Of a DNA stretch of 43,401 nt, positions 7,789 through 14,548 are shown piece after piece (within the stretch, counting starts at the first letter, position 1; each line of letters begins with the position of its first letter). The translations under genes were made by a program, and so were the position numbers. The notes beneath the pieces were generated by a model. That model saw only the letters and a list, made by a program, of their open reading frames with translations, ran no database searches and was not told where the DNA came from. Source of the stretch: Myxococcus llanfairpwllgwyngyllgogerychwyrndrobwllllantysiliogogogochensis (GTDB lineage: Bacteria; Myxococcota; Myxococcia; Myxococcales; Myxococcaceae); NCBI RefSeq assembly GCF_006636215.1, contig NZ_VIFM01000074.1, positions 1-43,401 on the forward strand, given 5' to 3'.

Positions 7789-7822
7789 CTCCCGGGTTGT
7801 TGTCCCCTCGCAGTCCCGGGAG
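7789..7822 (+). promoter_or_regulatory. hairpin covering the RBS of the next gene
   Basis: Perfect 8-bp inverted repeat CTCCCGGG (7789-7796) / CCCGGGAG (7815-7822). The 3' arm contains the GGGAG Shine-Dalgarno used by the ATG at 7829, so the stem would block initiation. The 5' arm starts inside a CGCCCCTTCT family motif. Confidence 0.55.
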
Positions 7823-7828
7823 CACTAC

Positions 7829-8322
7829 ATGAGCCAGCAGCAGCAGCCCACCATCAGCGCATCGTCAACTACGTCATCCCCGAAGGCCCGACGAAGGGGC
7901 AGGTGCGGCCTGCCATCATCACCAACGTCGACGGCGGGCGCGTCGCGCTGCATGTGTTCACCGACCGCTTCGTGGACGACGTCTTGCCTGTCACACCGTC
8001 TGTCCCCAACGCCACGCTCGGAGGCCCCGACCAGCCGGGCACGTGGTTCTGGCCGCCCGAGCCAGCGAAGCCCGCGGCGCCGACCTATACCCCTCCCGAC
8101 GAGTTGCTGGAGCGCGCCCTCGTCGCCATGGAGGGGGTCGAGGGCGAACTCCGCGAGGCCGAGCGCGCCTACAACGCGTACCTCAGCGCGACGGACGGGC
8201 GCTCGGCGGTGACGGGTGAGAAGTTGCCGCCCTTCGGTGCGTGCCCGCTGCTCGTGCGTGCCGGCTGGCTCGCCGTCGTGCGTAGCAGCAAGCCCCCAGA
8301 GGTGATGGGCGTCGGCTCCTGA
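7829..8322 (+). CDS. phage structural-type hypothetical protein with apparent frameshift
   Basis: The ATG at 7829 has a good Shine-Dalgarno but its frame (MSQQQQPTISA) is lost within about ten codons. The frame that follows, open to 8322, reads QRIVNYVIPEGPTKGQVRPA and then ITNVDGGRVALHVFTDRF, a beta-rich motif (R-AI-V-V--G--V-L-VF-D) common in short phage proteins. One missing base in the CCCACCATC run near 7850-7854 would join the two frames (…QPTHQRIVNY). Either a sequencing error or a true one-base deletion is likely; a GTG at 7903 could still give a shortened protein. The C-terminal half has a helix (ERALVAMEGVEGELREAERA) and a conserved-looking GWLAVVRS end. Confidence 0.65.
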
Positions 8323-8365
8323 GCCGTGCCCTGGCCCGTGCCCGTCTCGGCGCGGGCCGCCTCTT

Positions 8366-8395
8366 CTCCTGGAGGGTAACCCTCACCTCCAGGAG
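8366..8395 (+). promoter_or_regulatory. hairpin sequestering the endolysin RBS
   Basis: Perfect 10-bp inverted repeat CTCCTGGAGG (8366-8375) / CCTCCAGGAG (8386-8395), with a nested GAGGG-TAA-CCCTC palindrome in the loop. AGGAG (8391-8395), the Shine-Dalgarno of the ATG at 8404, lies wholly in the 3' arm. Confidence 0.65.
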
Positions 8396-8403
8396 TGTTG
8401 TCC

Positions 8404-8865
8404 ATGCTTCGTCCCACGCAGCGCACCGCCTTCATCGCCACTGTCCTCGCCCAGATGCACGCTCCGTATCGCTGGGGCGCGAAGGGCGAGCGCGACGTCG
8501 TCACCCACCAGCGCCTCTATGACTGCTCCGGCCTCGTGACCTGGGCGCTGCGTGAGGTGTGCGGCCCGGACTGGCGGGGCTCGCACAACACCGACCGCCT
8601 GTGGGCTGACTGCATGCGCGTGAGCCCCGGCGAGGAGCCGAAGCCGGGCGACCTGGTGCTCTACCACTCCAAGACCGACCCGTCCGACCCGGAGCACGTC
8701 ATGGTGTACCTGGGTGATGGGCTGGTGGTGGGCGCGGCGGGCGGTGGCCGAAAGACGCTCACGCTGGAGGACGCACGGCTCGCGGATGCCCGGGTGAAGG
8801 TGTTCCAGACGCCGCACTACAGGCCCGGGTACATGGGCTTCGCGCGCCTGCCTCTCGCGGGATGA
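8404..8865 (+). CDS. NlpC/P60-family peptidase, probable endolysin
   Basis: A 153-aa cysteine peptidase. The catalytic pattern is YDCSGLV (Cys41), PGDLVLYHS (82-89) and EHVMVYLGDG (His98), typical of NlpC/P60 domains that cleave peptide stems in peptidoglycan. The N-terminal APYRWGAKGE block is also usual for this family. No signal peptide is visible, so release would depend on the holin-like protein encoded 51 bp downstream. Start: ATG at 8404 with AGGAG eight bases upstream, inside a strong hairpin. Function in host lysis follows from family and context. Confidence 0.85.
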   Translation: MLRPTQRTAFIATVLAQMHAPYRWGAKGERDVVTHQRLYDCSGLVTWALREVCGPDWRGSHNTDRLWADCMRVSPGEEPKPGDLVLYHSKTDPSDPEHVMVYLGDGLVVGAAGGGRKTLTLEDARLADARVKVFQTPHYRPGYMGFARLPLAG

Positions 8866-8916
8866 CCGCCTCTTCTTCGGGGGTGTTGTCCTCTCGCTGT
8901 CCAGGAGCTGCACCCC

Positions 8917-9426
8917 ATGAAGAAGCACTCCGCAGTCCTCGCCGTCCTCATGATGGCTGTCCTCGCCGCGCCGCCCGCGCTCGCCGCCGAGGGCACCAGC
9001 CCACCGGATTCCATCCTGTCGTCGCTTCTCACCACGCCCGGCGTCATCGGCTCCGGGCTCGCCATCATCGCCAGCGCCATCGGCCTGTTCGCGGGGGGCG
9101 CCTGGCTCACCGAGCGGCGCAAGCGGCGCATCGCCCTGGCGTTCCACCACGCGTACAACATCGTCGAGGACATTGCGGCCGAAGACCCGGCGGAGAACCT
9201 GGTGGACAAGGCGGCCCGGGGGCTGAAGCTGGCCGATGACTGGCTGAAGGCGAACGGCTGGCGTCCACTGAAGCCGCATGAGCAGGCACTCGCGAAGATG
9301 GCGTTCAGCTCGCTCCACGGCCAGCAGAAGACGACGGAGAAGATGCAGGGGGCCGCCGTGTCGGTCGCGCTCGGCGCCATCGGCAGTGCGGCGGCGCTGG
9401 CTCCGGTGGGTGCGGCGGTCCCTTAG
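8917..9426 (+). CDS. LLH-type holin-like protein
   Basis: A 169-aa protein with a signal-peptide-like N-terminus (1-24, MMAVLAAPPALA), one membrane segment (about 45-64, GSGLAIIASAIGLFAGGAWL), a basic stop-transfer TERRKRR, then a soluble domain (AFHHAYNIVEDIA…ADDWLKANGW) resembling phage holins of the LLH family (membrane segment, then a helical VE…D…A…L domain). Paired with the peptidase just upstream it would form a holin-endolysin cassette. SD AGGAG is ten bases before the ATG. A role as holin is inferred. Confidence 0.7.
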   Translation: MKKHSAVLAVLMMAVLAAPPALAAEGTSPPDSILSSLLTTPGVIGSGLAIIASAIGLFAGGAWLTERRKRRIALAFHHAYNIVEDIAAEDPAENLVDKAARGLKLADDWLKANGWRPLKPHEQALAKMAFSSLHGQQKTTEKMQGAAVSVALGAIGSAAALAPVGAAVP

Positions 9427-9482
9427 GTGCCCCGCGCGCGGCAGTCGCCGCGGGGCTCTCCCGTGTCCTCGTCGACGTCCCG

Positions 9483-9656
9483 GTGAGGACGGGCTACCTG
9501 GAGGCGCAGGCTGGTGCCTCCTCCCTCTCGGGCGCATATGCGCGGCTGGAGGCGGGCGCGAGGTTGAGGCCGGACCTGGGCCTTTTCGCGTTCGCCGAGG
9601 CGAACCAGCGCGAGCGGATGGCCGGCGCCGGCATCCGGTGGACGTTCGGCTGGTAG
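9483..9656 (+). CDS. small beta-strand-rich ORF (possible outer-membrane-like fragment)
   Basis: A 57-codon frame from GTG 9483 to TAG 9656 with alternating polar/hydrophobic strands (GAYARLEAGARL, GLFAFAEANQ, GAGIRWTFGW) and a terminal aromatic residue, as at the end of beta-barrel proteins. There is no obvious RBS. The same frame is open back into the end of the holin-like gene (…GAPRAAVAAGLSRVLVDV), so it might be a degenerate gene or reached by frameshift. Evidence is pattern only. Confidence 0.35.
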   Translation: MRTGYLEAQAGASSLSGAYARLEAGARLRPDLGLFAFAEANQRERMAGAGIRWTFGW

Positions 9657-9869
9657 GGCATGCGGCCCGCTCCTGAGCACCGGGGGCGGGCCGCTTCGCA
9701 TGTGTCGTCCGGTCAGTTGTCACGTCAATCCATCGACGTGTGGTTGTTTGTCATTCATCAGAATTGGAGGAAACCGACTGGCTATTGATTGGATTGGGGT
9801 TCGGGGATAGGAGGTATGGGCGCGCCAGTGATGCACTTCCCGGCGCGGCAGAGGCAACTCATGTCCCCA

Positions 9870-10166
9870 ATGCAGGTTCTGTTGATTGACTACGACCTCA
9901 AATCCGAGCCGCATACGGACCGAAGCAAGGACTACGCGGCGCTGGAGGAGACCATCCGGCAGCACAGCATGGGAACCTACGAGCGAGGTCTTCATTCGCA
10001 GTTCTTCGTGTTCAGCCCGATGCCCATCGTGAACTGGCACGGCCACATCCGACAAAGCCCCGGCTGGCGCAACGGCGACGAAGTCACCATTGTTCAACTG
10101 CAGCCCGGCAGCGCGTCGGGGGACATTCCTGCCAGGGTGCTGGGGTGGGTCGCGCGTTCAGCCTGA
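9870..10166 (+). CDS. SinR/Cas2-like small protein (second copy)
   Basis: 98 aa, beginning MQVLLIDYDLKSEPHTDRS, then a helix (KDYAALEETIRQHSMG), a FFVFSPMPIV strand, a helix (WHGHIRQS) and GDEVTIVQLQPG followed by a C-terminal RVLGWVARS. The order 'YDL – DY-AL-E-I – strand – GDE--IVQL' matches the small SinR/Cas2-like ferredoxin-fold proteins more closely than the copy at 6990. No RNase activity can be claimed. In-frame ATGs at 9861 and further upstream are alternatives. It lies between the lysis cassette and the AHH/Imm11 pair. Confidence 0.6.
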   Translation: MQVLLIDYDLKSEPHTDRSKDYAALEETIRQHSMGTYERGLHSQFFVFSPMPIVNWHGHIRQSPGWRNGDEVTIVQLQPGSASGDIPARVLGWVARSA

Positions 10167-10206
10167 TGCTGCCGCGTCGTGCAGGTCGAGCAGTCGTAGT
10201 GGGAGT

Positions 10207-10302
10207 CGCTGCGCGTCCCATGAGCTCGATGAGGGCTACTGCGAGGCCGCCGCCCGGCGCATCGAGGCCTCTCTCCGCGAGGGAAAGCCGCGCACGGCCT
10301 GA
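10207..10302 (+). pseudogene. C-terminal remnant of a DNA methyltransferase
   Basis: The frame ending at TGA 10302 reads HELDEGYCEAAARRIEASL, the hallmark end of beta-class N4-cytosine/N6-adenine methyltransferases (G-E-D--Y---A--R). Upstream sequence does not continue the fold, and no DPPY or FxGxG motif is found nearby, so only a fragment remains. Confidence 0.5.
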
Positions 10303-10452
10303 GCAGAGCCGCTCAGTGACGCGGTGGCCTGTCTCGTACTTTGGGGCAGGCCACCGCGCTCCGGTGGGCATCTCCAGGCTGGATTGCCGACTCTGCGACA
10401 GGGCTGGCCCGCTGGAGTTCACATCCGGCACGACCGCAGGTGTGCTTGCCCT

Positions 10453-11193
10453 ATGCCTGTCGTCATTCGAGGTCGGAGAGTCCGCTTTGAGCAGGCCGGT
10501 CCGAACGACGGGCCCAAGCCACCGAAGCGCCCCCCGTGCGAGTACTGCGGGAAGCCAGCGCACCCATTTGCATCCGACCCAGGGTCGAACATGGGCAGCC
10601 CTCCGGCTCTGAAGCGGAACATCCTTGCTGGTGCGGCCGCTGAGGAGCACCCGTGGTACTCGGGGCGGTGGACCATCGCGGCCCATCACCTGATTCCGTC
10701 CGAGGCAATGGCCGACGACGAGGTGTGGATGCAGTTCTGTTGGCGCTTCGGCTACGCCATCAACCGCGCCCTGAACGGCGTCATCCTCCCGATGGTGATG
10801 GCCGTTGCCTGCGAGCTGCACGCCCCGGTACATGTCAGCCACCACGGTAGCGGCTGGGCATTCGACATGGACATGGCCTACCCCTCAGCGACGAAGGCAC
10901 GGCTGGCGAAAGTCGCCCGCGCTGTTGCGGCTGGGGCCTACTGCTCCAACCCCGCCGGCTTGACGGAGGAGTTGGACCGGCTCAGCGCGGACATTCTCAG
11001 CCGAATCGCCAGCGGCCGGTGGACCATCACCAGCGACGGGCGTGACTACCTCCCTGGCGGCAACGGATGTGCCGGCGCGACGAGCCTTCAGGCCAAGCCG
11101 TCCCGCGCATGCCCCCACGGCCGACGTCACGGGAGCCGGCAGTGGCGCACTGGAGCGCCGTTGGCCCGCCGGGCTCTTCATGTGGGGGCCTGA
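10453..11193 (+). CDS. AHH-family nuclease, putative toxin
   Basis: A 246-aa protein. A CEYC zinc knuckle (29-32) precedes WTIAAHHLIPSEAM with the AHH signature (77-79), then FGYAINRALNGVILP (99-113) and HAPVHVSHHGSGW (123-135). These blocks define the AHH nucleases of the HNH/Endo VII superfamily. The C-terminal part (LDRLSADILSRIASGRWTIT) is helical. No signal peptide or lipobox is visible, so export is not evident. The next gene starts one base after the stop and encodes an Imm11-type protein, the usual toxin-immunity layout in myxobacteria, where related loci act in kin discrimination (established for Sit-type systems; their relation to this locus is inferred). Start: ATG at 10453; longer frames run into intergenic sequence. 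Confidence 0.75.
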   Translation: MPVVIRGRRVRFEQAGPNDGPKPPKRPPCEYCGKPAHPFASDPGSNMGSPPALKRNILAGAAAEEHPWYSGRWTIAAHHLIPSEAMADDEVWMQFCWRFGYAINRALNGVILPMVMAVACELHAPVHVSHHGSGWAFDMDMAYPSATKARLAKVARAVAAGAYCSNPAGLTEELDRLSADILSRIASGRWTITSDGRDYLPGGNGCAGATSLQAKPSRACPHGRRHGSRQWRTGAPLARRALHVGA

Positions 11194-11194
11194 C

Positions 11195-11776
11195 ATGGAG
11201 GGCGAGTACACCGTGTTGATGCGGGCGCGCTCTCAGCATCACCCCCTGCTCGTGTGGAACCAGGACTACCTGCCGTTCCTTAAGGCGGGCCCGGTCAACG
11301 TCGCTGAGCCCGTGCAGCTCCGGCTCGGTGACCCGGTCCCGCGCAAGCCGGTGATGGCCGACCACCACGCGCTGCCTGCGCCTGTCGTCTCGCCGCGGGT
11401 TCGTGACGTGCTCGCGCCGCTCGACCTCCACGGCGTCCAGTGGGTGCCGGCGGACGTCCAGGTGGGCGAGGGCGACGTCCGCCGCTACTGGCTGATGCAC
11501 ATGTGGCGCCCGATTCGCGCGATGGACCGGGCTCGTTCAGTGTTCACCGCCGCGCCGAGTGGGCATTTCCTCCTGAGCCTCGACAAGCTCGTCCTCGACG
11601 ATGCCGTGCTGAGCGAGATTCCCCTGCGGGAGCGACTGGTCTTCATGCTGGAGGAGGACACGGTCCACCTGGTGCATCGGACGGTGGTGGACCGACTCAT
11701 GTCGATGACACCACCACCGGACGGCCTCCGGTTCGTGCCGGTAGAGGAGTGGGACGACTCAGCCGGGTTTCGGTGA
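11195..11776 (+). CDS. Imm11 (DUF1629)-family immunity protein
   Basis: A 193-aa protein with the Imm11 order: an N-terminal strand-rich part (LVWNQDYLPFLKAGP), VSPRVRDVLAPLDLHGVQWVP (about 76-96), the YWLMHMWRPIRAMDRARS segment, and a C-terminal VVDRLMSMTPPPDGLRFVPV corresponding to the 'VSERV--AL---G-TGL-F-P' end of the family. It should bind and neutralise the AHH nuclease encoded immediately upstream. The ATG at 11195 is one base past the toxin stop and has GGGGG eight bases upstream, so the pair is co-translated. Confidence 0.75.
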   Translation: MEGEYTVLMRARSQHHPLLVWNQDYLPFLKAGPVNVAEPVQLRLGDPVPRKPVMADHHALPAPVVSPRVRDVLAPLDLHGVQWVPADVQVGEGDVRRYWLMHMWRPIRAMDRARSVFTAAPSGHFLLSLDKLVLDDAVLSEIPLRERLVFMLEEDTVHLVHRTVVDRLMSMTPPPDGLRFVPVEEWDDSAGFR

Positions 11777-11792
11777 TGCCTGTCGGCGGCTG

Positions 11793-11996
11793 CTACTTCG
11801 CGCCGCCCTGCCTCGCGAGGACGTCGAGGAGCCGGTCCAGGAGCCGCCGGAGGGACACTGCGTCCCGCCCGGCCAGCTCCGCAGGCTCCCACCAGGGCGA
11901 CCAGTCGCCGTGCGCGTCGTAGACCTCCAGGCGCGGCGCGCGGCCGGGCTCCTGGACGACGCGCATGTCCTCGGCCTGCCATCGCACGTCGAGCAT
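11793..11996 (-). CDS. small hypothetical phage protein, 67 aa
   Basis: MLDVRWQAEDMRVVQEPGRA, then a strand LEVYDAHGDWSPWWEPAE and a helical C-terminus (LRRLLDRLLDVLARQG). Unrecognised. It is convergent with the immunity gene, 16 bp apart. The ATG at 11996 with CGAGG upstream was chosen over an upstream frame extension of unlikely composition. Confidence 0.55.
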   Translation of the reverse strand: MLDVRWQAEDMRVVQEPGRAPRLEVYDAHGDWSPWWEPAELAGRDAVSLRRLLDRLLDVLARQGGAK

Positions 11997-12105
11997 GAGT
12001 CCTCGCGGCAAGGGAGAAGAACAACCCCGCCCAGCACGACGCCGAGCGGGTGTGGCGGTATAACAGGCCGAGTTGCCGCGCCGTGGCCTGGGCCGCCACG
12101 AAAGC

Positions 12106-12324
12106 TCAGTCGTCGTGGAGGCCCAGGCCGCAGATGCGCTTGCTGCCCCTGAGCAGCCAGGGGCCGCCGCAGTAGCACCTCTCGGCGAGGGCAAGCGCGG
12201 GCGTGGCTGGCGCCTGGGGCTCGGGTTCGCCCTTTAGCTGGCGCAGGGCGCGGTCGTAGTCCTCGCGGACGCGCTTGCGGCGCAGCTGCTCGGGAGTCTG
12301 GGCGGGTGTACGGTCTCTATGCAC
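12106..12324 (-). CDS. small protein with zinc-ribbon-like C-terminus, 72 aa
   Basis: A basic helical N-terminus (PEQLRRKRVREDYDRALRQL) is followed by a Pro/Ala linker and CYCGGPWLLRGSKRICGLG, three cysteines that could form a metal site. GTG start at 12324 with GGAGG upstream. A copy of the CGCCCCTTCT motif lies at 12347-12357 on the same strand, about 25 bases upstream. Function unknown. Confidence 0.55.
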   Translation of the reverse strand: MHRDRTPAQTPEQLRRKRVREDYDRALRQLKGEPEPQAPATPALALAERCYCGGPWLLRGSKRICGLGLHDD

Positions 12325-12535
12325 GGTGCGGCCTCCGTGCAGGAGAAGAAGGGGCGAGGGTCTTGTGTCAGGAGGTCAATTTGAGGGGAAGGGTGATGTC
12401 GCATCCAGTCCGTCCGTGAGTTTCTTCGGCTGGGTTGTAGCGGAACTTTGTGGGATAGTGCCCACAGCAAATTGTGGCCGCTGGGGTATGGCGCGTTTCT
12501 TGGTGCACTCTTGATGAAGAGGGGAGTTCCTGCCG
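12325..12535. other. AT-richer divergent gap
   Basis: No gene. It contains a TGTGGG-ATAGTG-CCCACA hairpin around 12450-12467 and probably holds the promoters for the leftward 72-aa gene and the rightward cargo gene. I could not pick convincing -35/-10 boxes. Confidence 0.4.
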
Positions 12536-13462
12536 ATGAGTAATAGTGGACAATCGGGGACAACGAAGCTGCTCTGGCTTGCGGATGCGCCGCATTTTAT
12601 CGATGCGCGACAAATTGGTAGCTTTTACGATGCCATCGTCCGGCCGGTCGGAAACCGGGGCACAACAAAACACATCATCAGCAATGAGACGCTCAAGCAG
12701 GTTTCCGGAGGCATTGCTGCTTCTGCCTCAGTGGGTGCTGCTGAAGCCGCCGGGATACTTGCTCCGATTCTTCTGCTGGTTAAGCCCGAGTTGAAGGTGG
12801 AGGGAGAGGCCGGGGTTGAGGCTTCGTGGGTAAAGGCAGATACGCGAGAGTTTGAGTTGCATCCAATTGAGACGCCTCAACGCCAGTTGGTTCAGCTTGC
12901 GATGCATTACTTTACGGAGTTTCCGTCGCGACTCTTTCTTGTGACTGATGTTGCTAGTCCTCAGTGGCGTACACCCGAGGTGATTTCTGAAGTCCCCAGG
13001 GCACTTGTTTTTCTGGATTTGCCGGCCGGGACAAAGCTCATCCCTACTGCTGCAGAGTTTGAAGATGGGGTAGTGGTGCCTCTCTATGTTGAGCTAGATG
13101 CTAAGGATGCGTCGGCTCCTCGACAGCCACGGTATCCGGAGGAGGAGAAGGCGGGGCAGAGTCTGCAAGACGCTCGGAAAAGCTACTGGCAGTGGTTTGC
13201 CAAGCATGTCTCTGCGACGCAAGCAATGCTGGCTATTGAGGATGCTGCGAGTAAGCATGGGCGAATTCGCTGGATTGATTATAGGCTTCCGATCGGTGCG
13301 GACGGCGATACGCTTCATTTGCATATTCAGGCCAATGAGGCGTATGACACTGGAGTTTTTGCCTATAATCTCGTTAAACGTGCGTCAAAGCATGGTGTCC
13401 GCCTTGTTGGAACTCTGAGGTCCGAGCCCGACATGAGCGTGCTGGCGTTCTACGATAAGTGA
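12536..13462 (+). CDS. GC-poor cargo protein, 308 aa
   Basis: An unrecognised 308-aa protein with clearly lower GC and different codon use from its phage neighbours. Features: an N-terminal LLWLADAPHFIDARQIGSFY segment, a small-residue hydrophobic stretch (SGGIAASASVGAAEAAGILA, about 57-76) that may insert in a membrane or form a helical hairpin, a middle EVPRALVFLDLPAGTKLIPT block (about 159-178), an Arg/Lys/Trp-rich helix (ARKSYWQWFAKHVSATQA) and a C-terminal RASKHGVRLVGTLRSEPDMS. There is no signal peptide. It stands alone with its own RBS (GAGGGGAG, nine bases before the ATG), surrounded by intergenic DNA. I infer a horizontally acquired moron; a host-modifying or defence role is possible but unproven. 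Confidence 0.65.
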   Translation: MSNSGQSGTTKLLWLADAPHFIDARQIGSFYDAIVRPVGNRGTTKHIISNETLKQVSGGIAASASVGAAEAAGILAPILLLVKPELKVEGEAGVEASWVKADTREFELHPIETPQRQLVQLAMHYFTEFPSRLFLVTDVASPQWRTPEVISEVPRALVFLDLPAGTKLIPTAAEFEDGVVVPLYVELDAKDASAPRQPRYPEEEKAGQSLQDARKSYWQWFAKHVSATQAMLAIEDAASKHGRIRWIDYRLPIGADGDTLHLHIQANEAYDTGVFAYNLVKRASKHGVRLVGTLRSEPDMSVLAFYDK

Positions 13463-13467
13463 CACGT

Positions 13468-13488
13468 CAATCAGCAATAGGTTGATTG
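13468..13488 (+). terminator. hairpin downstream of the cargo gene
   Basis: CAATCA (13468-13473) pairs with TGATTG (13483-13488) six bases after the stop of the 308-aa gene. A second hairpin, CCGCC-AGCATTTA-GGCGG, lies near 13526-13543. No U-tract follows either, so termination is likely but not proven. The rest of 13463-13711 shows no gene. Confidence 0.4.
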
Positions 13489-13711
13489 CCGACAGCGTGG
13501 CGCAGGGATGGCTAAGGCTCCCTGCCGCCAGCATTTAGGCGGCTCCGGTGATCTTCCTCAAGGACAAGGGTTGCTGAAGCTAGTCAGCGTCTCTGCTTGC
13601 TCTCATGCCACAAGGGAGACGTGGATCCTGTCTACCCGGACGGTGGAGCCAGCCGAGTCCTTCTGCTGTTCCGGGCGCGTCTTACTGCTGTCGTGAGGCA
13701 CGGCGGGGCTG

Positions 13712-13942
13712 CTAGCCCACCTCTGCGTCCGCCGCGTGCTGATTCTCCACCAACGCCAAGGCGTCCCTCGGTCCGAGTTCGGCGAGCGCCGCCGCCTCAG
13801 CCATTCGGTATTCGGCTTTCGCGCGGACGTACCGGGTCCTCCACTCCGGACTGCCGTCCCGCGCCGCAACCACCGCCTGCATTTCCCTCTCTGCTGCGCC
13901 AAGACGCTGTGCGAGCGCCTCCCGCCGATACCAGTCGTTCAT
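13712..13942 (-). CDS. small helical phage protein, 76 aa
   Basis: MNDWYRREALAQRLGAAERE followed by a helix with repeated Ala/Glu/Arg spacing (RYVRAKAEYRMAEAAALAEL). Likely an elongated coiled coil. Unrecognised. It is divergent from rusA, 54 bp away. Codon bias is clean from the ATG at 13942. Confidence 0.5.
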   Translation of the reverse strand: MNDWYRREALAQRLGAAEREMQAVVAARDGSPEWRTRYVRAKAEYRMAEAAALAELGPRDALALVENQHAADAEVG

Positions 13943-13996
13943 GCCTCGCGGGAGAGCACGGTGCATGCCGGCGCTGTCAGGTTTCGGTGGTACCGG

Positions 13997-14548
13997 ATGG
14001 GCATGCCCGCCCCCATCATTACGACAGGTGGCCAGCCGCTCGCGGAGGTGCGGCTGGTGCTGCCCTATCCACCGTCCGCCAATACGTACTGGCGTCCCGC
14101 CCGAGGACGCGGCCTGGTGCCTTCCGACGAGGCCACCGCGTACAAGGCCTCCGTCACTCGCGCGGCAATGCTCGCTCGAATCCTGCCCCTGGTCGGGCCC
14201 GTGCGCATGGCTGTCACCGTCTTCCGCCCGCGCAAGTCGGGGGACCTCGACAACACGCTCAAGGTTTTAAATGACGCCTTGAACGAGGTTGCATGGCTCG
14301 ACGACGAGCAGCTCGTCGTCATCATGGCCATGCGCGAGGACGACGCGGCGGCACCGCGGGTTGAGCTCCATGCCACGGCAGAGCGGCACGCTACACGCGA
14401 GGAAGCTGACGCCCACCGTCGTGCCCGTGCCGAGCGCGCCCAGAAGGCCCGAGCGACGCGGAACCGGAACCGGGCGGCGAAGGCCAGGGCTGGCGGTGTT
14501 CGGCTGTCCCCGTCGCTCCGTCTGCCCACTCGGAGGGACGACGAATGA
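13997..14548 (+). CDS. rusA: RusA-family Holliday junction resolvase
   Basis: A 183-aa protein with the RusA core in the first 120 residues: PYPPSANTYWR (23-33), SGDLDNTLKVLNDALNEVAW (81-100) with Asp83 and Asp85, and LDDEQL (101-106) with the third acidic site. These correspond to the three aspartates of RusA that bind metal and cut Holliday junctions at recombination intermediates. The C-terminal 60 residues are a basic Ala/Arg-rich extension (RARAERAQKARATRNRN) not typical of RusA, perhaps DNA-binding. Starts at 13997 or 14003 are equally good. It overlaps the following sigma gene by 4 bp (ATGA). Confidence 0.85.
   Translation: MGMPAPIITTGGQPLAEVRLVLPYPPSANTYWRPARGRGLVPSDEATAYKASVTRAAMLARILPLVGPVRMAVTVFRPRKSGDLDNTLKVLNDALNEVAWLDDEQLVVIMAMREDDAAAPRVELHATAERHATREEADAHRRARAERAQKARATRNRNRAAKARAGGVRLSPSLRLPTRRDDE

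Noticed and set aside
8383..9723. 446-aa minus-strand frame over the lysis cassette
   Set aside because: Shadow of the peptidase and holin-like genes; composition is artefactual.
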